A stretch of 64,000 bases of DNA from Phoronis australis (taxonomy: Eukaryota; Phoronida; Phoronidae), in NCBI GenBank assembly GCA_002633005.1, contig NMRA01000032.1, forward strand, positions 711,692-775,691, written 5' to 3'. This document shows, piece after piece, positions 10,170-22,989 of the stretch; the stretch's first letter is position 1; every line of letters begins with the position of its first letter. A program made the translations under genes and the position numbers. The notes under the pieces were generated by a model. That model saw only the letters and a program-made list of their open reading frames with translations. It did not search any database and had not been told where the DNA came from.

Positions 10170-13100
10170 TTATTTTCTTGCGCCTCCAAGAACAACTAAA
10201 TTCGAACTATTTGCTGCTTTGAGGCCTTTCTTCTCTCTAGGGCCTTGGTGTCGAGGAGGTCCTTGTGGCATTGGTGTGGGGCCGGACATTGGCGGTGGTG
10301 GCCCCTGGTTGCCCATGAACTGCTGATTGGGATATCCCTGTTGCGGAGGGTACTGCTGCACTGGAGGCTGATAGCCTGGATTGTACCCTGCCTGTGAAGG
10401 AGCTGGGGGTTGGTAATTAGGCTGTGGTTGTGGCTGTTGCTGTGGTGGTGGTACGTAACCTCTGAACTGTGGTGCCTGTGGAGGGTACTGAGGCATAGGC
10501 TGCTGCTGAGGGTGCAGCTGGGGCTGCTGCTGCTGTTGCTGCATAGGCGGGGCATGGTAACCAGGCTGAGTGTACATTGGGTGTTGAGGAGGCGGAGCCT
10601 GCTGAGTGACAGGAGGTTGCTGTTGATACTGCTGTGGATATTGGCCATAAGCGGAAGATGCAGGCTGATAGGGTGGCGCCGAAGCTGGAGGTGGATTGGA
10701 CATCATGAGCGAGGATATATTCTGGAGACCTTCTTGGTTCATGAATGATGACGAATACATCTGGGAGGACACGTAAGGGTTGTATGCCGTGGTGGAGTCG
10801 CCAGAAGGGGGTGGCACATACTGGCTCTCACCTTGACCTTGATAGTGTGGTGGAGGCTGTGAACTTCCTCCTGCATGACAGTCAAATTGAAAAACACTTC
10901 ACGTGACAGACAGAAGATGGAGAGATGTTATCAGCAGTACATTCCAAGTGCACAAACACCAAAACAAAAATATTTACAAAGTCTTCTAGTACGAAAAGCT
11001 TAACCGCAAACCTTGCCACCTTAAAAATGAAAACATTATGTGCAAAGTTTTAACAATGTTAATACAAGAAGACTTCAAAACAGCAAATTGTTGCATTAAA
11101 AATCAAAAGAAAAAGCTAACAACTTCAAAAATCTGACTCGAGTTTCATACAGTTATGGCTTTTTAACATTACCAGCTGCAGTAAAAACCTTACCACTGCG
11201 TGAAGCAGAACGCCTCCCTGAGTCACCTCCGGGAGTGTATTGTCGCTTGTCTCGATCGTTTGAACTGTCACGTCGTGATTTGGAGCCCCTGGGAGGTGTC
11301 TGGAAACATACGTTGCAATATCACAGCATTATAAAACACAATTTTGTGGCGAAATTGTCTTCACTTTTTGTCACCTTCTGTTGCAATAAACATTGCCTGA
11401 TACTTTTTTGTCACCAATGAAATTATTCTTAGAAAGAAAAAACTTTTTCAAAGATGGTGTAAAAACCTACCACTTAACCTTGAAAATTTCTCAAATAACT
11501 TTTGAAAATGATTCAGTAATTAACAAAGCAAAGAAAGGATACGTCCGAATCACCTAAAACCTTTGCTTAGGACGGTGTTTGTTTAATACTAAAAAAATGA
11601 CTATCATGGTCATTCTAATCAAACAACATTCAAACACTGTTTATAAACCAACAATGGTGTGTGTGGTTATGACTTGTTACCATACACCACAGAACTTGCT
11701 TTCAGCCCTGAATTACTGGACTTAACTTGCTTGCAGCATATTTTCACTTATTTTGAATATGAATACAACCCTGGCTTCTGCCATTCTAGCTTACCCAGAG
11801 TCCCTTCACTGTGTAAGAACTGACCAATGACCATTGCAATAATGAAGACCATGTACAAATAAATAGGTAAAACATGAGTTTTCCAAACGACTTTAAGATT
11901 ACAGCAAAATGCTGACAATGAATTTGTTTATATCGACGCTCATAATCAAATTGCAATTGATACTGTGACCAACACCTAATGTTACAAGACACATTAATTT
12001 TATTCCTGGATCTTCTGCTGGACACATGCGCCATTTTCAGAGGAGAAGTCTAAAACAACCGGTGCTTATGAGAAGACTCCGATGAAGCTACAGAAGTCGT
12101 TGCTTTCAAGCATTCTTGTATCAAATTGAACTACAAACAATTTGTAACCTTGGCCCAGGGTCTACAAATCTACAACCTCAAAATAGAACTTAAGATCCTT
12201 TTTGAAATTTTCCATCCCACAGTAATACAAACATGCCAAGTTTCTGTAATTGTATGCTTGAGTACACACATAAGTATCAAGACCAAGTCCTACTTGATGA
12301 TGTCAAGATTTGAGCAACAAACTCTTAGTAAAAACTCTAAATTTTGAGTTCAGACTCAAACTTGAAGCTTTGATGCTGGGGTCATCAGGTGCAAACCAGA
12401 AGTAGAAGTCATCCACGTGAACAATAACATACTCACGTACAGAAATACAGACACTTATCTAGAGTTTGTATTATAAAACATACAAAAATAATTTAGAGTT
12501 AGATTTAAAATACACAGATTAGTTCCCAAAACCTGAACTGTAAACAAAAACACCAAAATTGTTTTTCAAGGGCTTCAAGAAATGGTGCATTCTAGTTCCA
12601 GTGGCCAACTGCTCTCAGTCGGATTCAATTACAAGAGACCTACTCCCTGAGGTTTCCTAGAGGGTGGAGGGGGTGGTGGCTGGTCTCCTTGGCTCCTCAG
12701 TGGGGGTGACTCGGCACGCTTCTGTGCTTGGCTGGACTGGGAGTAGAGATCCAACACTTGATGACAGATGTCTGCAGGATAAAAAGAGCAAATGAAGCCA
12801 AGCATTTGACAGAACTGAGCCGGCTCCACTCAAATGATAATGAACACGCAACATGTGACATGAATTTCAAACATGCACTCAAAGATCTCCAGTTTTTACT
12901 TCTTCCCAAGGAATTGAGATAAGCTGCACAAATTCACAACCGGGACCCACGCAGAAATGCTTTGACATAAACAAAATCAAAGGTCGGTCCCAACCCCTCT
13001 GTTCAGTCAATTCTGTACAGAGGCAGTAAGAAAAAGCACTGAGGATTTTTACTATTTTTATTATTATCAGTAATATTCTATTACTTGACAGAAGCAAGGC

Positions 13101-16100
13101 TGTGTTCCGTACACCTAGCTCATTAAAATTCACTTACAGCAAAAGATCTTTGCTTATGCAATGGGAATGAATTAAATCCATTCAAAACTCAAACCTCACC
13201 AATGAATCACATCGGTGACTGCCATTTTGCAAGGGCAAGCTAGTAAGTTCCTGAACATACTCCCAAAACACTCTCCTTTCATTCATGTGATTTTGCATGA
13301 TCTTTTCTCGCAACACACTTAGTCAATGGAACGCCACCCAGCACAAACCTTCCATAAGCTCCATCGACATGTCCTCAATAAACTGGTCCCACCATTTGCC
13401 TTTGAAGCCAGGCGGTTTGTCCTGCCAGTCGGTGATCTCAAACTTGTTGAGCCGGCTAGCTAGGTACATGAGTGACACGGCAATGATCTCGGGTTCCCAC
13501 TGAAGACACAGAGATGTGCAATAGCTGAAGAAGAAAGTTATGTCAACCTAATAAAGGAAACAGGTACCGGAGTATTAAAGGCACAACAGTGAATTGTGAG
13601 CCAATCTCATACCTTGCTCGCTGATGCTTTGATCCACTTAGAATGTTCCTATTGCCTCAGCTAGAAATGAAAGTGGTTCCAACGCTTTCTAAACAAATTT
13701 GAAAAAGATGGTCGGTATGTCATTATTCTAAAACTACTTTTTAAGTACTGTAGTAACACTCAGACACACAAATCTGACGTATTCAAGTCAGAACTTTCTC
13801 TTTAAAATATGAGCAAAACCACAGAAACAACTTCAAAATAAAATCCAGGTTCTCATTCACTCCCTTGCATACACTCACTACTAGAACCAAGCTTAGAGAA
13901 ATAAGGGACACCTTTTGTGCAACGCTCGATTGTCTGCCAGTGAAGCCAGGATTTGAACCTGGTCTCCCAAACGAGGGTCCAGACCTCAAACCCGAGCCAC
14001 ACCGTCTCCTCAAGTCAGAACTCCATTAAAACGTTCCAAAATAGGGCGATCCGCAACTACATTATGTTACAGATAAAGCTGAATGATGGGTTAAACACTT
14101 TTTAGCCTATTTCAAAACTGTGTTCATTCAATAAAACATTAATCACATCAAAAATTGCAAAGTGTCTTGATGAAATCAAAAAAAAACAACACACCACAAC
14201 AAAGCCTGCGAGACATTCTGAAAGCAAATTTGAATATTATATTTAACAGAGCTTATTAAGTAGAAAGACAAGTATGTAAACTCACATCGCATTAACGCAA
14301 GTTTTCCACTAAACAAAGGTTGTGAGGTTTCCTAACTAGAAAACTAAATGTTTCAAAAATACCCACCCATCATTAATAAAAGTCCAAGACATTTGCACCA
14401 TCTTCTGTATTTTGGCTTTGTCTCCCCTGAGTGTCTTGGCATACTTCAACAGGAAAGAGTAAGGGTGCTCCACCTGCAGGTCAAACTTGATGGTCTGCAG
14501 CAGGATGCGCTCCATTGTCATCACCTCTTCCTGCGGCAAAACACGGCCATTATGTGGATGCAAGACAACAATAGATGTAGCTGCACACACTTGATGCCGT
14601 CACATATGTCAGTAATAGTTCATCAACGTAAGCACAAGTTTTTAATTCGCAAAATGACCAGGGGGTGTGCCCGCACATTGAAAATCCAGACCCACACATA
14701 ACCTTGGTGTGAAATCTGTATTAATCGTCCCTATAAATTAGAGTCTGCAACATAACATAGGCGGATTTAGGGGGGGGCCCAGGGGCCCGGACCCCCCCCC
14801 TTCCCCTTGGCTGGCACAAAAAAAATAAAACAGCAAGAGCGTAGGGAAACGTTGAGTTTATTAATTTGCCCCGGTAATTAAAATTATGCGGATGAAAAAT
14901 TATCTAAATGTGTGCAGTTTTAGTGTTTGGAGGGGNNNNNNNNNNNNNNNNNNNNNNNNNNNNNNNNNNNNNNNNNNNNNNNNNNNNNNNNNNNNNNNNN
15001 NNNNNNNNNNNNNNNNNNNNNNNNNNNNNNNNNNNNNNNNNNNNNNNNNNNNNNNNNNNNNNNNNNNNNNNNNNNNNNNNNNNNNNNNNNNNNNNNNNNN
15101 NNNNNNNNNNNNNNNNNNNNNNNNNNNNNNNNNNNNNNNNNNNNNNNNNNNNNNNNNNNNNNNNNNNNNNNNNNNNNNNNNNNNNNNNNNNNNNNNNNNN
15201 NNNNNNNNNNNNNNNNNNNNNNNNNNNNNNNNNNNNNNNNNNNNNNNNNNNNNNNNNNNNNNNNNNNNNNNNNNNNNNNNNNNNNNNNNNNNNNNNNNNN
15301 NNNNNNNNNNNNNNNNNNNNNNNNNNNNNNNNNNNNNNNNNNNNNNNNNNNNNNNNNNNNNNNNNNNNNNNNNNNNNNNNNNNNNNNNNNNNNNNNNNNN
15401 NNNNNNNNNNNNNNNNNNNNNNNNNNNNNNNNNNNNNNNNNNNNNNNNNNNNNNNNNNNNNCCCCCCTCCCGACCTCCCCCCATTCGGTGCTATGCGCGT
15501 CTACAATCGTGGTTTGCGCAAATGCTTACAGCCGGACAAGATGTTGGGCCCCCCCCTTGTGATATCCTAGATCCGCCACTGCATAACAAATTATGTAAAG
15601 AACAAATTAGGATGTAATGTTAGGGATTATGATTAATATACTAAATCGTCTGCATAGCTAGAAGGTCACGGGTTGAAAACTGGAATACATATTAGATAAT
15701 TTTAAGCAGTAGGTGGCCTGTATAATGTAACAAAAATACTTATACCGTAAAAGAAGACATCAAATAAGGCTGAAAATTTTCATGGTAAAAACCCAGGCTA
15801 TATTACACGAATTTCAGAATTTGCATACATATAGCAAATGTGATTATGACTTTCAATTGAAATGTCATTTGATCCTGCAGTTTTATCACACTCTTTGAGA
15901 AAGGGTGATGATGCATAAAACCTTGGGTTTTTATTAAAACTTTAGTTTTGCTCACCTTTTGTCATTGACAAAGACTTTCAAAATCTTCTAATAATTTCAA
16001 CCACTGTTTGAGACCATACCCTAAGCTTCATAACAGACATCAGTGGCAGATTTAAGGGGGGGCAAGGAGGCCATAATCTCCCCCCCTCCCTCCTAAAATT

Positions 16101-18326
16101 CTCCAGATAACATTTGGCAGTTTGTGGGTGCGAATGTCTGACAGGGAAAATCCTGGCTAATACTCTGCCCTGCCCCCCCAACTCAAAATCCTGGATCCGC
16201 CCCTGGACATAAACCACAGCTTCCCAGTGTACAGAGGTACTGAGCACATACTAACCTTGGGATCACTACCAAAGAGCGAGAACTGCTGGTCAGGCAGAAT
16301 GCCACGCACAGTCTTAATGATATCTTTGCACTTCTTGGGGGTCTCCTCCACCTTACCTGCCAAGAACAGGCAGGTAGTCGCAATCACCTACAGTCAGAAC
16401 AGCGATAGTTAATAATGGCGATAAGAGGATCAGAGCTGGAAAAATACGAGTTTGACGTTGTACACTACATAACAGCAGGGATCGACTACTAAGGAGGTTG
16501 CCATGGTTTCCTAGTGACTGAAAGGGACATTATGGACGAGAAAGGATCATCAGAGATCAGTCTGAGCTCGGAATCGAACCTGTAACCCTGCGGTTTCAGT
16601 CTATTGCTCTTTTATCGGCAAAGTTCAATCCCACTTGATAAATGAGTATTTTAAACACATTTAACTGGCAAAACCAATCTTGATCTGGAAAACGACGATG
16701 AGAATTAGCGATTTGTAATAAAAGCACATTTAAACAAGACCAGTCTTCAGATAATCTTGAATAACTCAAGAACAGTAAGATCTAGAGAAAAAGAAATTAC
16801 ACACTTCTGACAGACCTTGAAACGATCCATCCACAGAATTTTTTATCTTAAACAATACCACCAGAAACAATGGAGTAATGGCTCTGCAAAATCAAAAAAA
16901 TGGCTGCCACAGCGCCATCTTGCATCTGATTTTAATGAAAAATAATTGGCTTTGAGTCATTCACAAGACTTAAGTTGTATGTAAAATTTCACTTTGATCT
17001 GATAAGAATTGCAAATCTGTTGTGTGTGAACAAAGAAAAAAAAACACTAAATTTCATGACAAAGCAGTAGACTTGGAGAAATTTCACTTCACCAAGTAAT
17101 GAATCCACCTTCCATAAAAAATACTTTTACATTATTAAACTGGTGTCAACTTGTTCCTTATTCAGATTAGAGGTGATTTCTGCGGGAGTGAAAAAATGGG
17201 TATGGTTCGAAAAGGTAGAGCTCAGTAAGTTGGCTTGTCATGGTGGGTTATTGTATACGGTGAGCTTGTTACAGTGGGTCATTGTATGCGGCGAGCTTGG
17301 TCTCAAGCAATAACAGACTGTTGATTATTTACAAGCCAAGCAATGTGTTCTCAAGTATTTTTTATGGAAGGTGAATTTGTTACTTGATGAAGTGAAATTT
17401 CCCCAAGTCTATAGCTTTGTCATGAAATTTGGTGGTTTTTTCTTTGATACTTATCTACAGATTAATTTTTGCATCTCAACGACAAGAAATAACTCAAGAT
17501 TATCTCCGATGACGGTCAATGTAAGGGCATGTACTTACATATCTGTAGAATTCTCTGAATGAATGATACATGTAGAATCTGTGAAAGTAAACCACACCTG
17601 TGGCACAAGTGTCATGGCGACTGTTTTAGTTGTCAAGGGAAACATCAAAGTATAACATGGATGACCAACATCAAAATAATTCTGACTTCGTAGGCCAAAA
17701 CAAAATCAAAGTCGGTTCAGGATTTTAATTTTGAGAGACCTGCACTCACAGTATCAACAGGGATAATAATAATGTACTGGATACTGAGCAAAGACAGTTC
17801 AACCGAAGAATCCATGAGTTTCCAAATACTGCTACGCACAGCTTCAGTCTGAATGGTTATAAAGACCGTTAACACCTTCTGAGGATTTACTATTGTCTCC
17901 TTAGACTTGATTTCAGGCTTGAACCTCATCGTCCAGATACATTCACTAGCGCCACCTTACAGCTAACTAATGACATAGAGTGACCAAAATGTATGGCAGG
18001 CTGGTATCGATAAGCTGTCAGTAGACTTTAACCAAATTGCTGAGAGCAAATTTCAATTATACTATTCTTTGACAATTGTCTTTGTTGTTAGTGATGTTCC
18101 AAAAATGAAATGAATCCTCAGACTACAAAGCGCCATAACGAAATGAATAGATTCAACAATCTCAACAATGAAAGTGTTGCATAGGATACAGGCCAAGTTT
18201 CTGGCCAGCTTCATTTATGAAGCGAGCACCTTCCCGCCTGTACCGAGCTTCTGTGTCAAAATCAATGCCGTCACGAATTGATGGAGTATTCCTCAGATCT
18301 TTTTTGTCATAGTACCAGCAAGGCAT
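10170..18326 (-). CDS. CCNK: Cyclin K, complete coding sequence in eight exons (541 aa)
   Basis: Cyclin K activates CDK12/CDK13, which phosphorylate the Pol II C-terminal domain during elongation in the nucleus. Exons on the minus strand: 18326-18190, 17620-17539, 16387-16256, 14530-14367, 13524-13349, 12771-12644, 11299-11194 and 10870-10170 (stop). All phases join. The protein begins [15 protein letters not shown]. Residues about 20-245 form the two cyclin boxes, with [58 protein letters not shown] and [16 protein letters not shown]. Residues 273-308 are Arg/Ser-rich. The last exon encodes a Pro/Gln/Tyr-rich tail with polyQ, ending [10 protein letters not shown]. Vertebrate cyclin K also has a Pro-rich tail. 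An acceptor (ttttag) sits directly before the ATG, so a 5' exon lies upstream and could add residues. Exon 4/5 introns hold a SINE and two transposons. Confidence 0.93.
13796..14009 (-). mobile_element. tRNA-derived SINE, full length
   Basis: On the minus strand the element starts GAGGAGACGGTGTGGCTC and contains GGTTCAAATCC, a near-perfect Pol III B box, with a weaker A box about 40 bases upstream. A tRNA-unrelated body follows and ends near 13796. It is bounded by a 13-base direct repeat, TCAAGTCAGAACT, at 13783-13795 and 14010-14022, as expected from target-primed insertion. It lies in the cyclin K intron between exons 4 and 5. It is not a functional tRNA, since the cloverleaf does not close. 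Confidence 0.7.
14756..15581. mobile_element. DNA transposon with CAG...CTG ends, interrupted by the gap
   Basis: The left end reads catAGGCGGATTTAGG and the right end CCTAGATCCGCCACTG, which are inverted matches. The element is flanked by the direct repeat CATAA at 14751-14755 and 15582-15586. The subterminal parts are G- and C-rich runs in opposite senses. About 526 bases of the interior are unknown, so a transposase cannot be excluded. It shares end sequence and target-duplication size with 16041-16205 and 21366-21533. Confidence 0.7.
14936..15461. other. Assembly gap (526 N) inside a transposon
   Basis: The run of N is flanked by C/G homopolymer-rich sequence belonging to the element at 14756-15581. 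It falls in the cyclin K intron between exons 3 and 4. Long open frames spanning the N run are meaningless. Confidence 0.98.
16041..16205. mobile_element. 165-bp non-autonomous transposon (MITE), CAGTGGC ends
   Basis: The left end is CAGTGGCAGATTTAAGG and the right end AATCCTGGATCCGCCCCTG. The flanking direct repeat is GACAT at 16036-16040 and 16206-16210. There is no coding capacity. It sits in the cyclin K intron close to exon 3. Confidence 0.75.
16530..16640 (-). mobile_element. Possible second tRNA-derived SINE head
   Basis: The minus strand carries GGTTCGATTCC (plus 16570-16580), a consensus Pol III B box, preceded by an A-box-like AAAGAGCAATAGACTG. The boundaries are approximate, and no target duplication or tail was found. 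It may be an older or different SINE family from 13796-14009. Confidence 0.4.
17047..17431. repeat. Foldback element with about 80-base inverted arms
   Basis: Arm 17047-17127 and arm 17353-17431 are reverse complements with a few mismatches (shared core: AAGTATTTTTTATGGAAGGT). The loop of about 225 bases holds a small internal repeat (gagcttg...gtgggtcattgtat at 17221-17300). It lies between cyclin K exons 2 and 3. It is probably a MITE; outer boundaries are uncertain. Confidence 0.7.
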
Positions 18327-19594
18327 CTAAAATGGAAAATGTGGATAGTGTTATTTTTACACATTTGTGAAATTCCTTAAGTGTACTGGATTTAACATAT
18401 GGAATTGTAAAAACCTTTCTACTTCGACCTCGGTGATCCAAAGCTATATAGTTTTACAGCTCAACTCGATCTGGTACCACGGCTTATGATTACGACGAGC
18501 CCGGTATGAACGCAAAGCCCAGCGTGGAGCTTGCAAGCGTGTCTGTTGACGCAGTTGCGGTCTTCAATGGTTGAACAACAGCACAAGATCGCAAAGAATC
18601 ACATATATAAATGGAGACACCAATTCACCCTCACCTCAGTCAGTGTCAGTAATCGGGTATGTAATAGTGAAAACAATATAAATTCAACAAAAAATCGAAC
18701 TTGACGAAGCAGTCTGTTCACCGATCATGGCGTCCTCCATTATTACAAGCGACACCTTGCGGCAAATATACAAACTATTATACCTGCAGCAGGGCCGCAG
18801 CTCAGGGAGACGGGTACGGGTCTATCCTGCAGCAGTCTCTTTTTTTCTTTAGTGGCTAGATATGAATCTGTAGCGAAACGAATTTTCTTCGAGAAAAAAA
18901 TGGGAAGTACCATATCTGGCAATTGTCATAATATGCACGTTAGTCGATTGTCTCCACATGAGACCGGGACTGATGCCGCCTTCAGTTTCCCGGGGCTGCA
19001 GGCCGGAGCAGAGCCGGCCGGCGGTCTCAATCGCGTTTTTGAACATATGTCGTCGTTTTTTTTCAATTCTGGGAGAGGGTGCTGTAGCCAGAAAACTTAG
19101 ATAGGTTACATACAATAAAATTGAAAGGGGTCACTTTTCCATCACTGTCATCATCATTGCACCGCGTCACGACGCGCGTCGAAGTTATAGCTACGGTACT
19201 GAGTAGGACACGATGATTTGATTAAAGAGAAACAAAACGCGGAAACTGGTCAAAAATATCTTTTAAACAATTCCTGTAGAAAGTATGCGTACCATATCTC
19301 GCATTAACGTCTCAGTTACTGCAGAGTTACTTGCTTTCTTTAGCTCAGTGTGAGGTTTTTCAGAAAAAATCATGATTCACTATATTTGAATTGCGCACGA
19401 CCAAAAAAGTCTGTTGTCACCCGGAGTTTTTAATCTCCGACCCTCCCACTTATGAGAAATGCGCAAATGCGCCCACAGTCATTCGACAAACAGCTGACTT
19501 TTCAGATGAGTTCGTTGTTTGAAATCACAGTAACTGTATTTTTTTGCCGTATGACAAGTGCCATACTGCAGTACTGCGGCGGGTATAATGCCCA

Positions 19595-19661
19595 AAATTA
19601 CTATACAGGCCCCCGCCCGATCTACGCNAAATTACTATACAGGCCCCCGCCCGATCTACGC
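19595..19661. repeat. 33-base duplication around the N at 19628
   Basis: The same 33 bases (aaattactatacaggccccc and onward) occur on each side of one N. This is the smallest case of the same assembly signature. Confidence 0.9.
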
Positions 19662-20659
19662 CCCTCCCTTCACCTCCTCTCAAACAGTGAGTACACTCTT
19701 CAAGCGTACACGATGCTTATTGATTGCTCAAGTGTATCATGTCCGGGCAAAGACTGGTAGACAAGCCAAATTGTGTCCCCAAGCTGACTTGGAATTTGAA
19801 TTGAACGGCCTGCTGGGTCACCATATCTGAAAATATTTATCACAGGCCTCTTAAGATGAAAGGGTCTGTGCCTTAAGAACAGTCTAAAAAGCGACAGTTG
19901 ATGCTATCAGTATGAAAGGATTGGAACTAATTATAAGAATCAGGACGAGTGGCTATCATCGGGTCTTCTAGCGGCTTGTCCCCGCTCCCCTTCGAGAATG
20001 CGCCCACTCAAATAAAAGGATCTGCACTTAAAGAACTGGCTCCTCAAGGTGACAATAACCCGCGTTCCGTCGAAGAAACTACCTTTTAATATTGATTAAG
20101 ATAACTTACTGCTACAAAATTGATAATTTGTTCCTTCAGTTCGTAGAGTCTATTCTCAATACCGCCGCCGTCAATTTTAGACCAATTTCAGAACGGTAAC
20201 GGGGTTATCTAAATCAAAAGTTTTTTGTGACGGAAGGATGATTTATAGCCGCTCTTATAATAACTGAAAGGGTTTTATGACAAACGAAACCGTTACGGGC
20301 CGCCACAGGGGAAGTTCTCATGATTACTGAGATGCTCGGTTTCACCCGTGGCATGCAGGATTGGCCATAACTTATGTCACTTCCTCCCGTTGACGTACAA
20401 TGTTTCATGTAATTGTCCGTATAGATGTACATGTTGAGCTTTCCAAAAAAAATCAATTAGCGCGCTTTTTAAATTGCAAATAAACAGGCAATAATGCAGG
20501 GCTTGCTGTGATTGCTAAGCATTGTGGCATATTTCTAGAGCCGGGTCAGACTCTTGTTGGAAGAATATGACGTTGTGAGAACGCACATTCAGTTCATGTA
20601 TTTGCAGCTTTATTTTTTGGAGTTCTATTCAGTTTCCTATTCAATAAAACTACTGTCGG

Positions 20660-21402
20660 TCTTTTGATTTCCATTCGTACGTGTTCTAGCGGTGAAGTCG
20701 AAACGCTACTTCATCCATTTTATTACAAGTATATATTTGAGTGATTAAATCGTGTTTTCTCACGTTGCTTAAGTATTCATGGGACTACCTGGGCAGTCCA
20801 ATACCAACTGAAATAACAACAAATCCATTCAGGTGCGGTTTCAAGCGGGTTTATTAGCTAGAAAAAAATTGTGCACACGTTTGTTGCGTCTTTGGGTCCA
20901 GGAAACCGGGGTGATATTTTCACTAAGCGAGAACTTGTGAAAGACAAGAATCACACATATAAAGGCGCCACTCTAACAATGTCAGTGTTGTCAGTGGCAG
21001 ATCTACGTTTTCAGTAAGGGGAGTTAAGNTCTTTTGATTTCCATTCGTACGTGTTCTAGCGGTGAAGTCGAAACGCTACTTCATCCATTTTATTACAAGT
21101 ATATATTTGAGTGATTAAATCGTGTTTTCTCACGTTGCTTAAGTATTCATGGGACTACCTGGGCAGCCCAATACCGCCAACTGAAATAACAACAAATCCA
21201 TTCAGGTGCGGTTTCAAGCGGGTTTATTAGCTAGAAAAAAAATTGTGCACACGTTTGTTGCGTCTTTGGGTCCAGGAAACCGGGGTGATATTTTCACTAA
21301 GCGAGAACTTGTGAAAGACAAGAATCACACATATAAAGGCGCCACTCTGACAATGTCAGTGTTGTCAGTGGCAGATCTACGTTTTCAGTAAGGGGAGTTA
21401 AG
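20660..21402. repeat. Duplicated block around the N at 21029
   Basis: 20660-21028 and 21030-21402 are nearly identical, starting tcttttgatttccattcg and ending ggggagttaag, with the N exactly between. Only the second copy continues into the remainder of the 21366-21533 transposon. Confidence 0.93.
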
Positions 21403-21533
21403 GATTCGCGTGGATCCGAGGCGCGTAGCGCCGAGCGGGGAGGAGGTCGATTCCCCCCTCCAGTGTCAGATTATTTTGGTTTTTGTAGCCAATTTCGTTT
21501 TCCTGACGACGTTATACCGTAGGTCCGCCTCTG
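21366..21533. mobile_element. 168-bp non-autonomous transposon (MITE), same family
   Basis: The left end is CAGTGGCAGATCTACG and the right end CGTAGGTCCGCCTCTG. The flanking direct repeat is GTTGT at 21361-21365 and 21534-21538. A truncated copy of the left part also appears at 20996-21028, where the neighbouring contig ends at a single N. Confidence 0.75.
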
Positions 21534-21587
21534 GTTGTGGGTGATTTAGAAAGAAAAACGACACACAACTTGTAATACATAAAATAC

Positions 21588-21593
21588 TTTATT
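21588..21593 (-). terminator. Candidate poly(A) signal of poly(A) polymerase
   Basis: TTTATT on plus (AATAAA on minus), about 2.7 kb past the stop at 24285, just beside the transposon at 21366-21533. A nearer TTTATT occurs around 22058. Either could end the 3' UTR. The distance makes this a weak call. Confidence 0.25.
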
Positions 21594-22989
21594 TGCGTAC
21601 CTTGTACAGATATTTTACAGAATTTACAAGTTGCCTACTCGGGGTAGGTCGACTTTCTCACAAAATATGATTCGGGTATGAAAATGCAAGGGGAATCAAT
21701 AAAGACTGTTAGACAGGCAATGAGTGGAAGAAGAACACGTGACAGGCCAGGATGAATGTTGCAGTCTTCTTTTGATCCAGTAACAAATTACTTTTCAAGA
21801 GGTATAAACACAACAGACACGCCACCTATTGTGCCAACATACAAAACTAATCATTCACTACAAATCTTATCTCAGAAGTCACTTTTCATGCACTATCAGA
21901 AATATACCAGTGGTGATGACTGCCCGTCCACAACACAAGTGTTAAAATATCTATACAGTTTATACATTTACAAGACATGGCCAGTCACACAAAATACGAT
22001 TTTTAGATTACACAGAAAGTTGTGAAATCCATGGTTTCCCATTCACACTTATTTTTCTCAAGGGGTTTCTTTATTTAGGACAATATCATAACTCAACCCC
22101 GTTTGTGAGTATATTATACATACTTACCTAAGACCGTTCACACATCCAAGCAAGCATCGCTGGTGACAACAATCAGTGTAAAAGTTTCCATGTGAAACTA
22201 CTGACCACCAACTCAGGATCCCTGCCGTGGAGGCTGACCGATTCAGCAAAAACGGAAACATGGCTAGTCCTATATACTATTACAGATACAAAAAAAGAAA
22301 TGATTTTATCCACATATAAACAGAACTCATAAGCAATAAACTAAACAGAAAATAAACGATCACATAATTGGCTGAACCAGATTTTGATATGAACTTCGCC
22401 AAAAATCTTAAATGCACTAAATCTTGCTCAAGCCAAAATGATGTCAAAATTCCATTTATTGAATCCTTCAACCCCTTTCTCGCTACCTCAGATAGGACCT
22501 TTGTTTAGTCAATCTCAACTGCATGCACACCAGCCAATTGGATTGCATTCCCTGATATGAATATTCATAGCATAATGATGTCATAGCAATGTTTGAACCT
22601 TGGATGATTGAAAACTGCAAAACATAAGAAGCAACACTTCCTCACCACTTAGTAATATGATACATAAGGCAAGAGGTTAGTGAACAGATGAAGATGAGCT
22701 TTTTACAAGTATTGCTAGAAAGCTCTGAACCCACATGGCAACTTACATGGTCAAAACATATTAGCCTGTTCGTTGAAATTAGCCCTACCATTGAAAACGG
22801 CATCAAGAACAATGCAGATATTAGATGTGCAAAAAACCATGAGACTTTATAAGCTATAAGCCCAGAAACATTTTTTTACTGCACTACATGAGCTTTGTAT
22901 TCAAATTTGCCTCTATTTCTAAAGTATAAAACAGTGCCAAGAGGATAAAAAAATTAATACAAAATCTTGAGTGATTGTTGCTAAAGGTT

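Noticed and set aside
10196-10748. Long frames in other phases and on the plus strand over the cyclin K tail
   Set aside because: They are shadows of the Pro/Gln-rich exon 10170-10870, whose repetitive codons keep other frames open.
13928-14009. A tRNA gene on the minus strand
   Set aside because: It has a B box but no closing acceptor stem or proper anticodon arm, and is bounded by a 13-base target duplication, so it is a SINE.
14886-15617. Frames of 190-240 residues across the N run
   Set aside because: They consist almost entirely of unknown residues.
18727-18840. Plus-strand start MASSIITSDTLRQIYK as the first exon of a gene divergent from cyclin K
   Set aside because: It has only 37 codons, a weak donor (gtacgg) and no downstream exon that I can recognise.
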